Part shown: piece by piece, positions 1 to 8,282 of the stretch
Numbering within the stretch: position 1 is the first letter of the stretch
Layout of the letters: each line of letters opens with the position of its first letter
Origin: Anabaena azotica FACHB-119
GTDB lineage: Bacteria > Cyanobacteriota > Cyanobacteriia > Cyanobacteriales > Nostocaceae
Length of the DNA stretch: 64,000 nt
Reading direction: 5' to 3'
Assembly (NCBI RefSeq): GCF_014697625.1
Contig: NZ_JACJSG010000019.1
Location: 62,001 to 126,000, forward strand
Notes under the pieces: model-generated
Told to the model about the DNA's origin: nothing
Seen by the model: only the letters and a program-made list of their open reading frames with translations
Databases searched by the model: none
Translations under genes and position numbers: made by a program

Positions 1-1700
1 AATTTTTGTAGCTTTTGTAAAGCTTGTGCTTGTGCTTCTCGACTGCGTTGTTGGGTTTGATGTCTAGCTAAAAACAGCCTATCCAGGCGTTCAAATCGCA
101 TTAAACCAGAACCATCACCGCTTACACACTCATAACCCAAATACCAAGCCAAGTTAGAGAAAACTATTTGCAATGGATAAGCCAAGAAGAAGTCTTTGTC
201 ATCCCCTGGATAACCCACACCCGCAAACCGTTTTAACTCTAACACCCTAGCTTCCACAATTGCTGTTTCCAATTGGGACAGATTATTACTCAAGGCGCTA
301 CTATGCAGGTGTTTGGGGTCTACAATCGAACTGTTAGCGATCGCCCGCACTGGATAAATTTTAGCAGTATTTTCAATGCTGTGTGTTTGTAACAAACGCT
401 GCTTAAAAGTTTCGTATATTGCCAAAGCCTGGGGGTCATTTAAACTGTTGGCTTGCGCTTGAATTATCTCAAACACTTTGATTAATTCCGGTTTAGACAG
501 AATCCCAGTACCAGCAAAATAACCGTTACGCATAGGAAACTCAGGTAATATCTTATACGGTTTTAACACTTTTTCAATATCTTTACGCACTGTATCTTTT
601 TCGCTTTCTGGGTTGTAAATTACGCCAGTTTGTGCCAAAGATTGAGTTAAAGTTTTTAAGCTACCCCCACCATTGTCAGTTAAAAAAGGGTGGTGAAGAA
701 TCAAGCGAATTGTGCCGATTAAACGCTGAAAAGTCTGTTTGTCGGAGTAGGAATGTATACCAATTAAAGATGTCAATTCACAACTAGCAAATTCTTCAGG
801 ATTTTGATTGGTAGCTGGGAAATTACTATTAATAATACCTTCTGTTTCTAGCCATGCTAAATCAGCCGCTATAGCTGCTTCCTCAGCATAAATTGTACCC
901 CGCAGCTTTGCCATAATTGCGGTAATTTCTTCCAGGGAGTTGTCAAAATCGGGAAGATAGCCGAGAATATTTTCTAAAAGCTTTGGCTGAGTTAGGTGAA
1001 GTTCACCAATACCAGGATAATGAATAATTAAGAATATCAAATACATCAAGCGTTCAAAATCCACCAGATGACTGTAACGATGCGGTGTAATTTTTGCACG
1101 ACGATTTTGGGAATTGACAATTTGACGGGGAATACCAGCGATGAGTTTGGTAATTTGCTGTTGGGAAAATTTAGGTGAGGTAACATCAACTTTATTGACT
1201 GCGGCGAACCCTTCACCAATAATCGGCGGAAAGTCTTGCAGCAGTTTATACATACTTTCAATGATAGGGGTGGGGACTTGGCGCTGGCGTTGTTGATTCC
1301 AATGTATGCAGGTTGACAATGGAGTTTGTAAGTACCAGCCAATCCATTGGGGTTGGGGTAAATCGGTTAAAGCCAGTTGGTTGTTGACTTTGATCAAAAA
1401 GTCGATGCGAAAGGGACGCTTAAAATTAGTCGCGTCGTAGATTATGCTTTTACCTAATTTAATTGCAGTACAAATACGGTCAATTGCTGTAGCCTCGATT
1501 TTCTGCCATTCACCTTGAATTTTCGCATCACCATATAATTCGGCGCGGATGTTGTCAGTGGAGATGATTTCGTAGTTTCCCAGCTTGGATAGGATTGTTG
1601 CAAAGGTAGATTTACCGCTTCCAGGCGTACCGATGAGAAAATGAGCGATCGCTTTCGAGTCGGTTTTGGCTGACTGTTGATTCTTGACTATAGCAGGCAT
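1..1700 (-). CDS. P-loop kinase (AAA_33/PNK-like) fused to WYL domain, truncated by window edge
   Basis: An open frame starts with ATG at 1700 and runs off the left edge (566 codons visible). Residues about 23-31 form a Walker A motif (GTPGSGKST), followed by STDNIRAELYGD and YDATNFKR. This pattern is typical of AAA_33/T4 polynucleotide-kinase-like ATPases. Near residues 508-540 the sequence YPLQIVFSNLAWYLGYE followed by GLMRFERLDRL matches a WYL domain, a ligand-sensing fold common in CRISPR-associated regulators. It lies downstream of the CARF-HEPN gene on the same strand, separated by 228 bp that contain a palindromic repeat. Kinase-like and WYL domains are seen; roles in regulating the locus or in RNA end repair are inference. 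Confidence 0.75.
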   Translation of the reverse strand, partial: MPAIVKNQQSAKTDSKAIAHFLIGTPGSGKSTFATILSKLGNYEIISTDNIRAELYGDAKIQGEWQKIEATAIDRICTAIKLGKSIIYDATNFKRPFRIDFLIKVNNQLALTDLPQPQWIGWYLQTPLSTCIHWNQQRQRQVPTPIIESMYKLLQDFPPIIGEGFAAVNKVDVTSPKFSQQQITKLIAGIPRQIVNSQNRRAKITPHRYSHLVDFERLMYLIFLIIHYPGIGELHLTQPKLLENILGYLPDFDNSLEEITAIMAKLRGTIYAEEAAIAADLAWLETEGIINSNFPATNQNPEEFASCELTSLIGIHSYSDKQTFQRLIGTIRLILHHPFLTDNGGGSLKTLTQSLAQTGVIYNPESEKDTVRKDIEKVLKPYKILPEFPMRNGYFAGTGILSKPELIKVFEIIQAQANSLNDPQALAIYETFKQRLLQTHSIENTAKIYPVRAIANSSIVDPKHLHSSALSNNLSQLETAIVEARVLELKRFAGVGYPGDDKDFFLAYPLQIVFSNLAWYLGYECVSGDGSGLMRFERLDRLFLARHQTQQRSREAQAQALQKLQK

Positions 1701-1743
1701 TTAAGATGTTGTTTGAATAGTATTATTGCTGAAAAATCTTAAA

Positions 1744-1835
1744 GACCTAACCCCCCTACCCCCCTTCCCTACGAGGGAATGGGGGTTTTAAAGCCTCTCC
1801 CCTCCAGGGGAGAGGTTTGGAGAGGGGTCTTAAGT
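1744..1835. repeat. REP-like double palindrome (C/G-rich family)
   Basis: Two consecutive hairpins: CCCCCTTCCCTACGAGGG followed by a GGGGG run, then CCTCTCCCCTCCAGGGGAG with GAGAGGGG. Related copies occur at about 28918-29035 and 53422-53510. It sits between the CARF-HEPN gene and the kinase-WYL gene and could act as a transcript terminator or stabiliser. Confidence 0.7.
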
Positions 1836-1928
1836 ATATTTTGCACCTTTTCAAACATCCTCTAAGGTTATAATTTATAGTTATTATGCGTAGCCTCACA
1901 TAAAATTTTCCAAAAAGTTTAGAATAAC

Positions 1929-3464
1929 TTATTCTTTTGTGTTCTCATAAATCTTTCCCTCATAATCATCTAATGCCTTCATCAAGTCCTGATGTACCTG
2001 AAACATTAAACTAGCCTTCGGTATCGAAGTAAATATTGTTTGACCAGAAATAAAATTTAAACAATTTAAAAGTTTCTTTTTCCAGTTATCTTTCTTATTA
2101 GTCCCCCAAGCCTCAAATAATTCTGATTCTTGTAAACCTAACATCTGATGAAATAAAACATTTCTATAGTCTCTAGCTTCACCCCAAACTACATTCATAA
2201 CGTGTGTTTCGTCTTGGCATTCTGGCTTAACAGTTTGGATTAATTGATAAAGGGCTTCACTGTAAAGACCTATCATACCGTCATTATTTAACTGGTTAAG
2301 CATAGATTTACGAGGTTTTTTACCTGTAGATAAATAATTGGGATATTCATTTAATATAGTCTTTTTCAGCTTGGGTGATTTAGCATTTTTATATTTACCC
2401 TGCTTTTCATATTCTATATGTTTTGGAAAGTTATATTCAGCCCATTTACAAATCAAGCTTTCCACAGCGCGGAAACTATGAAATAATGCCTCAACAGTAT
2501 TACCTTGTTCCAAACGAACAACAGCTAAATAAGCAGCCTCATAACCAGTCCACCACCAATGCTGTAAACGTTCTTGTGCATTATCCCCTAGTTCTTGGGC
2601 AAAATTGTCAAAATTAGCGAAATTCCATTGGATTGCTATTTTAAGCGATCGCTGAAGCTTTTCCTCTTCTGGACTTAAATTATTGTTTTCCCAGTAAGAA
2701 CTTAATAAACGTTCTACACCAGAATAATCAAAACGCTTTAACAGCATTTTTGCTTCTTGTAATTGAATACCTTTGAGATATTTAGAACTAGCAATGATAT
2801 CAGTGCGTTCTTGTTCATATTCATTAGTTACCAAGAACCTGACTTGCTTACCAAATTTCGCTATACTCACAAATTGAACAGCCGAAGAAATTGCTGGAGT
2901 TCCCGCTTGATGGCTAACATATATCTTATCCTCCGGCTTAAATGTTAACTGAGATAATCGTTCTCGAACTAACCCTAAAGCCTGATCCCAATTATCTAAA
3001 CCTTCATTTTTAGACTCAGGGTTTAGTTCTATAAACTGAATATTTTCTGCTTGTAATCTAGTAAAATTGATTTGAAAATACTTAGCAAGTATAGGCTGTA
3101 ACTTGCAAGTATCTTGCCAGTAAGGGCATTTTTTTAATCGCTTATCCTGTGCTGTAAAAACAGACTCTTGATTGGATAATATGACAATAATCTTATCCGG
3201 TAATAATTTACCTGTTAATTTTTTAGATAAAGCATCTAAAATCGGGAAGTGTAAATCAGTATAAAACTTATCATCTAAATTTTGTCCATATACGATTCCC
3301 ATCACTCGTGCTGGAACTGTAAAACTTTCTTCTTCTTCAACTTGTACAGGTTGAAAATTACGGTCATTTAATTGACTTCTAACTTGTCTATAGAGATTGT
3401 TCCAATTATCTCTAGTTTTTAACTGAACATCACTATTTCCTATTGATACAATCCAAATATTCAT
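1929..3464 (-). CDS. CARF-HEPN ribonuclease, Csm6/Csx1-like type III CRISPR effector
   Basis: 511 aa. The N-terminal half looks like a CARF domain: it opens MNIWIVSIGNSD, has a hydrophobic strand followed by SHQAGTPAISSA at 184-195 (a CARF-type ligand loop), and ends near residue 230. The C-terminal half is helical and carries a HEPN ribonuclease motif R-x4-H (RNVLFH, 434-439). In Csm6/Csx1 proteins the CARF domain binds cyclic oligoadenylate made by Cas10, which activates the HEPN RNase against cellular and viral RNA. It lies downstream of cmr6, separated by a 740-bp region filled with mobile repeats, so it may have its own promoter. The exact subfamily is not resolved. Confidence 0.75.
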   Translation of the reverse strand: MNIWIVSIGNSDVQLKTRDNWNNLYRQVRSQLNDRNFQPVQVEEEESFTVPARVMGIVYGQNLDDKFYTDLHFPILDALSKKLTGKLLPDKIIVILSNQESVFTAQDKRLKKCPYWQDTCKLQPILAKYFQINFTRLQAENIQFIELNPESKNEGLDNWDQALGLVRERLSQLTFKPEDKIYVSHQAGTPAISSAVQFVSIAKFGKQVRFLVTNEYEQERTDIIASSKYLKGIQLQEAKMLLKRFDYSGVERLLSSYWENNNLSPEEEKLQRSLKIAIQWNFANFDNFAQELGDNAQERLQHWWWTGYEAAYLAVVRLEQGNTVEALFHSFRAVESLICKWAEYNFPKHIEYEKQGKYKNAKSPKLKKTILNEYPNYLSTGKKPRKSMLNQLNNDGMIGLYSEALYQLIQTVKPECQDETHVMNVVWGEARDYRNVLFHQMLGLQESELFEAWGTNKKDNWKKKLLNCLNFISGQTIFTSIPKASLMFQVHQDLMKALDDYEGKIYENTKE

Positions 3465-3514
3465 AATTACTCCTCACTATTAAATAAGCCGTTAAAAATA
3501 AACCGAACTCAAAT

Positions 3515-3615
3515 CTTTAACCACATTCTTATTGACAAAATAACAGCCCCAAAAGCCTATTATTTCGTAGGGTGGGCATCGCCCACCACTTGCTTATTGA
3601 GAAGGTGCAAAATAT
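3515..3615. repeat. Dispersed ~100-bp element, family ATCTTGCACC
   Basis: Contains the core TTTCGTAGGGTGGGCATCG and the right end CTTATTGAGAAGGTGCAAAA shared with copies at 12921-13096, 40025-40130 and 51567-51667. The left boundary is uncertain in this copy. Confidence 0.6.
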
Positions 3616-3636
3616 GAAAAAAGTAAATCTTCAGTA

Positions 3637-3764
3637 GTAGCGTGGCAAGGCTAAAATGTGGCAATAGGTTTGGATAAATTTGAACGCAGATGAACGCAGA
3701 TGAACGCAGATGAACAAGATGATAGATTTTTCGCTAATGCACAAGTTTAGGCTTGCCACGCCAG
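3637..3764. mobile_element. TA-flanked MITE-like element, copy A
   Basis: 128-bp element with ~25-bp imperfect terminal inverted repeats (left CGTGGCAAGGCTAAAATGTG; right end its near-complement, TTAGGCTTGCCACGCCAG), flanked by TA. The interior holds three tandem copies of the 11-mer GAACGCAGATG. Other copies: 3880-4006, 45207-45309, 47712-47826. Confidence 0.7.
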
Positions 3765-3879
3765 TAGGGTGTGTTACGGCTATGACAGAATTTGAGATAA
3801 AAAGACTTTGAGATGTAGCCGTAACGCACCGCCCACCAAAACCATGATATGGTGGGCAATGCCCACCCTACAATTACTA

Positions 3880-4006
3880 CTGGCGCGACTGGACTAAAAT
3901 GTGGCAATAGGTTTGGGGAAAATTGAACGCAGATGTACGCAGATGTACGCAGATGAAGAATATTTAGATTTTTAGCTAATGCACTATTTTAGTCTTGCCA
4001 CGCCAC
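3880..4006. mobile_element. TA-flanked MITE-like element, copy B
   Basis: 127 bp, same terminal inverted repeats as copy A and TA at both ends. The internal 11-mer array has drifted to GTACGCAGATG. Between copies A and B lies a palindromic segment on the GGTGGGCAATGCCCACC theme, and 4041-4110 holds another hairpin (GGGCATCTTGCCC and a partner). The whole 3465-4203 spacer is therefore repeat-derived and I see no gene in it. Confidence 0.7.
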
Positions 4007-4203
4007 TACTGGACTGTCTAGATTAAATTTGTGCATTAGCAAACTCTTGTGGGATGGGCATCTTGCCCGTCCAGTGCAGGCAAGATGCCTACACCACAAG
4101 AAAATTTTTTGCAACATTTTAGCCTAGACAAGCTACTACAATTACTTTATGATTCAACAGAAATATTTATATTTTGTTATTTGTCACCACCTGATTTTTA
4201 TAG

Positions 4204-5940
4204 TTACCTAAGAGGAAAAAGTTTAGTAAAACTACTATTTTCTAAATGATTAATAAAAGTTTGAGCTATTGGCAAATCATCAGGTGTAAACATTGTTATT
4301 AATTCCACATATTTTGGTTCACGGCTATCATTAAATTTCGGTTTGAGGATACCCCCAGATTTAACATAAAGAGGGTACATTCGATGCCAAATTCTACTCA
4401 CCTGACTCGGATTCTTAGAATTACCAATCTTTCCCGTCAACTCTGTCCTTTTAATAAAATTATCTCGGTGAAACCATTCTACCGCCTCACTATCTAACTC
4501 ATTTTCCGCAACTCTTCCCCAAACTTGCACCCTGTGGGGATGCCAAACCTCTCGCCAATCTCGGACATAATTATTATTAGATGGTAAATCAAAACAACTT
4601 CTGATAGTATTGGGAATACTAGCTAAAAAATTCGCTATATTCTCAAGCTCACCTCTAGGAGCAGTTAAACAAAATTCCTCTAACAATTGGGAAAACTCCC
4701 AATGAGAACCTATCATGGCTTTATCATGGTTTTTAAAGTAATCAGGAAAAAATCTTTTATGGTGAACTCTCCGCCAAGATTTACCAAAGCCACCGAGAAG
4801 TAAAGAAAATTTCATCAAAAGATTTAAAAATTCTCTTTCCTTTTGAGTAACTTCTTTGATGGAAAAAATATCTAACCTGCCGGATTTTAACTGATAAATT
4901 GGCATCGGTTTAGCTTGTCTACCATTGGACGAGTATTTATGTTCTCCTGCTATTAATTGTTCTACATCAAAATTAATCCCCAATTTACCAACTATTGCCC
5001 CATCTTCGGTTCTACTTTCCCCAATACCACCCCATAATTGCTTCGTTAAACTTTGTGCTGTTTGTTGATTAGTTACTCCAGCTAATAACCGCAGTGTATG
5101 TCCTCGCAATGCAGCTTTAAACATATTTGGACGAAATTCTGGAGTGTCATTCAGCAATTTAGAAGTTATTCCCTCACCGCGAAGATTAACAGAAAGAATA
5201 ACTCTTGGATCTACAATTTCTTTTACCCTACCATAACCTGCGCTGACTCTTGAACCAATACCTTCAGATAAAGCAGCTTCCCAAATTTGTTTGATTTTAC
5301 CCCACTGCGTTGCATTTAACTTTTTACTACTAGAAATACCAAACTTGAATTTGGTTTTGTAAAGCGATATCTGCACATTCGCACTGGTTTTAACATTACT
5401 CATCACTTGGCGTGGTTCTTGGGAATGAATAACATCTACTAGACGCTTTTCGTCTCCCCAAGACATATCTACAGGATAGCCACCATGAAAGCGTAAAATT
5501 CCTGGTTTAGTCTTTTTTTGCCCATCTTCTATAACTTCTCCGCCACAATATTCCAGCACTTCCTCTGGTGTACATATCTGGCGACAAGCTCGCAAGAATG
5601 CACCTTTCATGCTAGAACCAGGATAATAAGGTAAGCCTTTAGCACCAATTACGGGAATAATTATGCTTTCATCTTGTCCAGAGTTGGTGACTAAACGCCA
5701 ACTCAGCGTATATTCCCAAGGTTCTTTACAGCAAAATTGTGGCATTTTCACTGTAGGCTGAGATGGTCTGCGCTTCCATATTGGCACATTTTCTTCTACG
5801 GTATCTGGTACTGGTGGACAGCCTTTCAACCATTCTCTCACCCACTCAGTCGCGGGTTTTGCGTCTCCCGCATACTGAATTTTTCCCCTCTCTGGTAATT
5901 GTGCTTGATACATTAGGGGAACTAACTCATGTTCACTCAT
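4204..5940 (-). CDS. cmr6: Cmr6 RAMP protein with C-terminal Cmr1-like RAMP domain (probable Cmr6-Cmr1 fusion)
   Basis: 578 aa from the ATG at 5940, chosen because GGAG lies six bases upstream and the start overlaps the cmr5 stop by 8 bp; an in-frame upstream extension to 6012 is possible but lies inside cmr5. The N-terminal part is Cmr6-like: YPGSSMKGAFLR at 106-117 and the glycine-rich loop GIGSRVSAGYGRV at 227-239. The rest is much longer than usual for Cmr6. It has a second RAMP-like set: FRPNMFKAALRGHTLRLL at 269-286, LWGGIGES at 302-309 and a second glycine-rich loop, LGGFGKSWRR, at 382-391, as expected for Cmr1. No separate cmr1 gene is present, which supports a fusion. The protein would cap the Cmr complex at the crRNA 3-prime end and hold target RNA. 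Confidence 0.8.
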   Translation of the reverse strand: MSEHELVPLMYQAQLPERGKIQYAGDAKPATEWVREWLKGCPPVPDTVEENVPIWKRRPSQPTVKMPQFCCKEPWEYTLSWRLVTNSGQDESIIIPVIGAKGLPYYPGSSMKGAFLRACRQICTPEEVLEYCGGEVIEDGQKKTKPGILRFHGGYPVDMSWGDEKRLVDVIHSQEPRQVMSNVKTSANVQISLYKTKFKFGISSSKKLNATQWGKIKQIWEAALSEGIGSRVSAGYGRVKEIVDPRVILSVNLRGEGITSKLLNDTPEFRPNMFKAALRGHTLRLLAGVTNQQTAQSLTKQLWGGIGESRTEDGAIVGKLGINFDVEQLIAGEHKYSSNGRQAKPMPIYQLKSGRLDIFSIKEVTQKEREFLNLLMKFSLLLGGFGKSWRRVHHKRFFPDYFKNHDKAMIGSHWEFSQLLEEFCLTAPRGELENIANFLASIPNTIRSCFDLPSNNNYVRDWREVWHPHRVQVWGRVAENELDSEAVEWFHRDNFIKRTELTGKIGNSKNPSQVSRIWHRMYPLYVKSGGILKPKFNDSREPKYVELITMFTPDDLPIAQTFINHLENSSFTKLFPLR

Positions 5941-6346
5941 CGTCATCTCCTGAATTATTGCCAATATTGGCGGTAGGTTTGTATCTCTGCGTCCACCACA
6001 CCATACAGTCACATAACTGGGTCAAAATAGCTAATGTTACTTTGCGGTGTGCGATGGAGAAAATTTGCGAGTCCCAAAGTGCATTCGCCATAGTTTCCAC
6101 ATCATCGTGGTTGGGAATTGTCATGTCAGCTTCAGCCATGATGTGTACAAGCTTAGTCCAAGTATCTGCCCAATATTGGGCTTTTCTACCCTCCAGGCGC
6201 AGTTGTTCCCCCCAAAAACGTTCTAAGCCATAGGCGACGGTAGCACGCATTTTATGGACTTGGTTAATTGTTTCTCTATCATCATTTCGGTATTGAAAAA
6301 CCAAATCATGAGCATATTTATCTAGTCCAAATGCTGCAAATGCCAT
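5933..6346 (-). CDS. cmr5: Cmr5, small subunit of type III-B complex
   Basis: 137 aa, predicted largely helical and rich in W, H and A, with a disordered acidic tail (SGDDDE). Size, composition and position between cmr4 and cmr6 fit Cmr5, the small subunit that lines the belly of the Cmr complex alongside the Cmr4 filament. It starts 5 bp after the cmr4 stop and its end overlaps the cmr6 start, so translation is probably coupled. Sequence identity among Cmr5 proteins is low, so the call rests partly on context. Confidence 0.8.
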   Translation of the reverse strand: MAFAAFGLDKYAHDLVFQYRNDDRETINQVHKMRATVAYGLERFWGEQLRLEGRKAQYWADTWTKLVHIMAEADMTIPNHDDVETMANALWDSQIFSIAHRKVTLAILTQLCDCMVWWTQRYKPTANIGNNSGDDDE

Positions 6347-6351
6347 AGGGT

Positions 6352-7230
6352 TTACACCTTAGTTAATTGTGAATTATTTAATATGAAAAATTTGATTTCG
6401 CAATGACCAAAACCAACAGATTCTAACCCACCTAAATAAATATCATTGACCTTTTCAGCATTGGGAAAGGGTTGCCATTTTTCCCCTGCTTCATCTGGTT
6501 TGAGGGCTACAGGAAATACTAAAATGGTTTCTTCTGGTAAAGCTTCTACATTAAAAAATGCTTTATCAGCTACTCGTTTTTGGTCTTTTTCTAAGGCGAC
6601 TCGACTTTGGCGGTATAATGCCATATCGTGAATCATACCGATTTCATCGTCGCCTATGACCACTGCTGGCAATTCTTGACCATCAGGAAACCAAGGTGAA
6701 AGATTTTGATGGTTTTCTATAGTCAAAAATCCAAAGTTGAAAAATAACTTATTGCCAGGTAATGGCACTAGGTTACTGGAACGAGTATATTTAGATGGGA
6801 TAGGTTCTTTACTTTGAGTAATACGTTTATATCGCTTGAGTAAACGGGGACAACTTACCCAAACAATTGGTTGTCCGGGACAAAAAACTGGTAGCCAAAC
6901 AATTGAGGCGTATTCAAATTTTACTAGAGACTCGCTGGTGCGTTCTGAATCTGAAGAATTAGCATCATTCCCATACCATTTATTAACTTTAACTTCTGCT
7001 AATGTTCTGGCTTCTGCTTCTTCTTTTTTTTCTGACTGCTTATATTTTTGATACTCATCTTGGCGCATTTCTGAACGCAACCGACCGCGAATTGAACTCC
7101 CAGGAATTATCCCTGTCTTAGTAAATTGGTCACGAAAAATTAAATTGAGATTTCCTCGTTCTTCTCCGGCTGTTGCTCCTACATGAACTGGTGCTAGAGT
7201 ATTGATAATGCCATAACCTTTTTGATACAT
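6352..7230 (-). CDS. cmr4: Cmr4 (Cas7 backbone) lacking the usual catalytic Asp
   Basis: 292 aa RAMP protein: LAPVHVGATAGEERG at 12-26, then IIPGSSIRGRLR at 41-52, the standard Cas7 layout. Cmr4 forms the helical backbone on the crRNA and normally cuts target RNA every 6 nt with one conserved Asp in the thumb loop. By eye, the segment GNLNLIFRD (26-34) aligns with the Csm3-type GIDNPVIKD pattern between anchoring G and D, and puts Leu28 where the catalytic Asp belongs; Asn29 follows. If correct, target-RNA slicing may be lost. The start codon overlaps the cmr3 stop (TAATG). Confidence 0.85.
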   Translation of the reverse strand: MYQKGYGIINTLAPVHVGATAGEERGNLNLIFRDQFTKTGIIPGSSIRGRLRSEMRQDEYQKYKQSEKKEEAEARTLAEVKVNKWYGNDANSSDSERTSESLVKFEYASIVWLPVFCPGQPIVWVSCPRLLKRYKRITQSKEPIPSKYTRSSNLVPLPGNKLFFNFGFLTIENHQNLSPWFPDGQELPAVVIGDDEIGMIHDMALYRQSRVALEKDQKRVADKAFFNVEALPEETILVFPVALKPDEAGEKWQPFPNAEKVNDIYLGGLESVGFGHCEIKFFILNNSQLTKV

Positions 7231-8282
7231 TAATCGACTCCTTCAATGGTAATTGGTAAACACAGTCCGCATCCTACTTTTTTTAGACCAAATCCTTCTT
7301 TGGGAAACCATTCATCAGGAAAACCTGCTTCTTCTTTGTTTCCCCACCAAGTTTTATTTAAAGGTTCATCTAATATATAGACAGTCCCAGGCGGAACCGC
7401 GTAACGTCCTCTACCTAAGCGTCCGCGTCCTTTGCGATCGCCTACACGATAACGATAGGGTGACGGTCTATCTGTGAGAATATGTGTAGGTTTGGGGAAG
7501 TCTGGATGTTGGGGATAGCGGTAAGAATAATGAGTGGAACCCCAAATTCCGGGTGTAATTAAAGCAAAACTGCGGTGAATTTTTTGTTGCAAAAGTTTGA
7601 TGATCGGACTGTCATCAAGTAGTGGTATACTGGTAATTTCCACTAGATGGTTTTCGCCACCAAAGCAGTACCAACCATCAGGTAAGGCATAAGTTGAAAG
7701 ATAAACTAAGCAGGTATCTTTTGGTTCTCCATTTCTGAGATGAAAACCCATTTGTACGGTGTTTTCTAAAAATAATCCATTTTCATCTTCAACATTACGC
7801 TGATTATCTTTAAGTCGGGGATGAAGCATGGGAACATATTCCCAAGGATTTTTTGCTGCATCAAAGTTTCTCCGAATTACATCAGCCGTATCTTCCCAAG
7901 AATTGACTGTTTGCCAACGACAATCAGGTTCTAAATCTTTTGTCTGTTCTGGACGATACCATTTACTTTCTTGAATAGTCCATTCGGCTACTTGTTTCTC
8001 ATCTTGATTGATGATTTTTGTCCAAGGAATGGGTATATAGAAATATTCGGGGTTATCAATTTCTGCCCAAAAAGGCCCAGCGAGATAAAGATTATCTCTT
8101 AATTCTTCATGTTCTTGGAATTTGTTAATTTTATTGGCACTGAAAAATAAGCCTGATAAAGTGGTGGCATCAGGAGGAAATTTTGCACCAGAGATTCCTA
8201 CTAAGTTTTCTGGTGAAAGAAATGCCCCTGCACTACCATACATTAAACCAAGGGGATTGATGATAATTAAATGTCTGTACAT
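7230..8282 (-). CDS. cmr3: Cmr3 (Cas5-like subunit of type III-B complex)
   Basis: 350 aa from ATG at 8282 (an upstream in-frame TTG at 8291 is less likely). The N-terminus MYRHLIIINPLGLMYG followed by a G/P-rich segment (FPPDATTLSGLFFSAN) and the late glycine-rich stretch GRGRLGRGRYAVPPG fit Cmr3. Cmr3 binds the 5-prime tag of the crRNA and contacts Cas10. The start lies inside the end of cmr2 and the stop overlaps the cmr4 start, so the genes are one tight operon. Confidence 0.85.
   Translation of the reverse strand: MYRHLIIINPLGLMYGSAGAFLSPENLVGISGAKFPPDATTLSGLFFSANKINKFQEHEELRDNLYLAGPFWAEIDNPEYFYIPIPWTKIINQDEKQVAEWTIQESKWYRPEQTKDLEPDCRWQTVNSWEDTADVIRRNFDAAKNPWEYVPMLHPRLKDNQRNVEDENGLFLENTVQMGFHLRNGEPKDTCLVYLSTYALPDGWYCFGGENHLVEITSIPLLDDSPIIKLLQQKIHRSFALITPGIWGSTHYSYRYPQHPDFPKPTHILTDRPSPYRYRVGDRKGRGRLGRGRYAVPPGTVYILDEPLNKTWWGNKEEAGFPDEWFPKEGFGLKKVGCGLCLPITIEGVD

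Noticed and set aside
1046..1342. 98-codon minus-strand frame
   Set aside because: It overlaps the kinase-WYL gene in another frame and has no domain; the long frame starting at 1700 explains this region.
4049..4249. 66-codon plus-strand frame
   Set aside because: Starts in a palindromic repeat and ends inside the cmr6 gene on the other strand.
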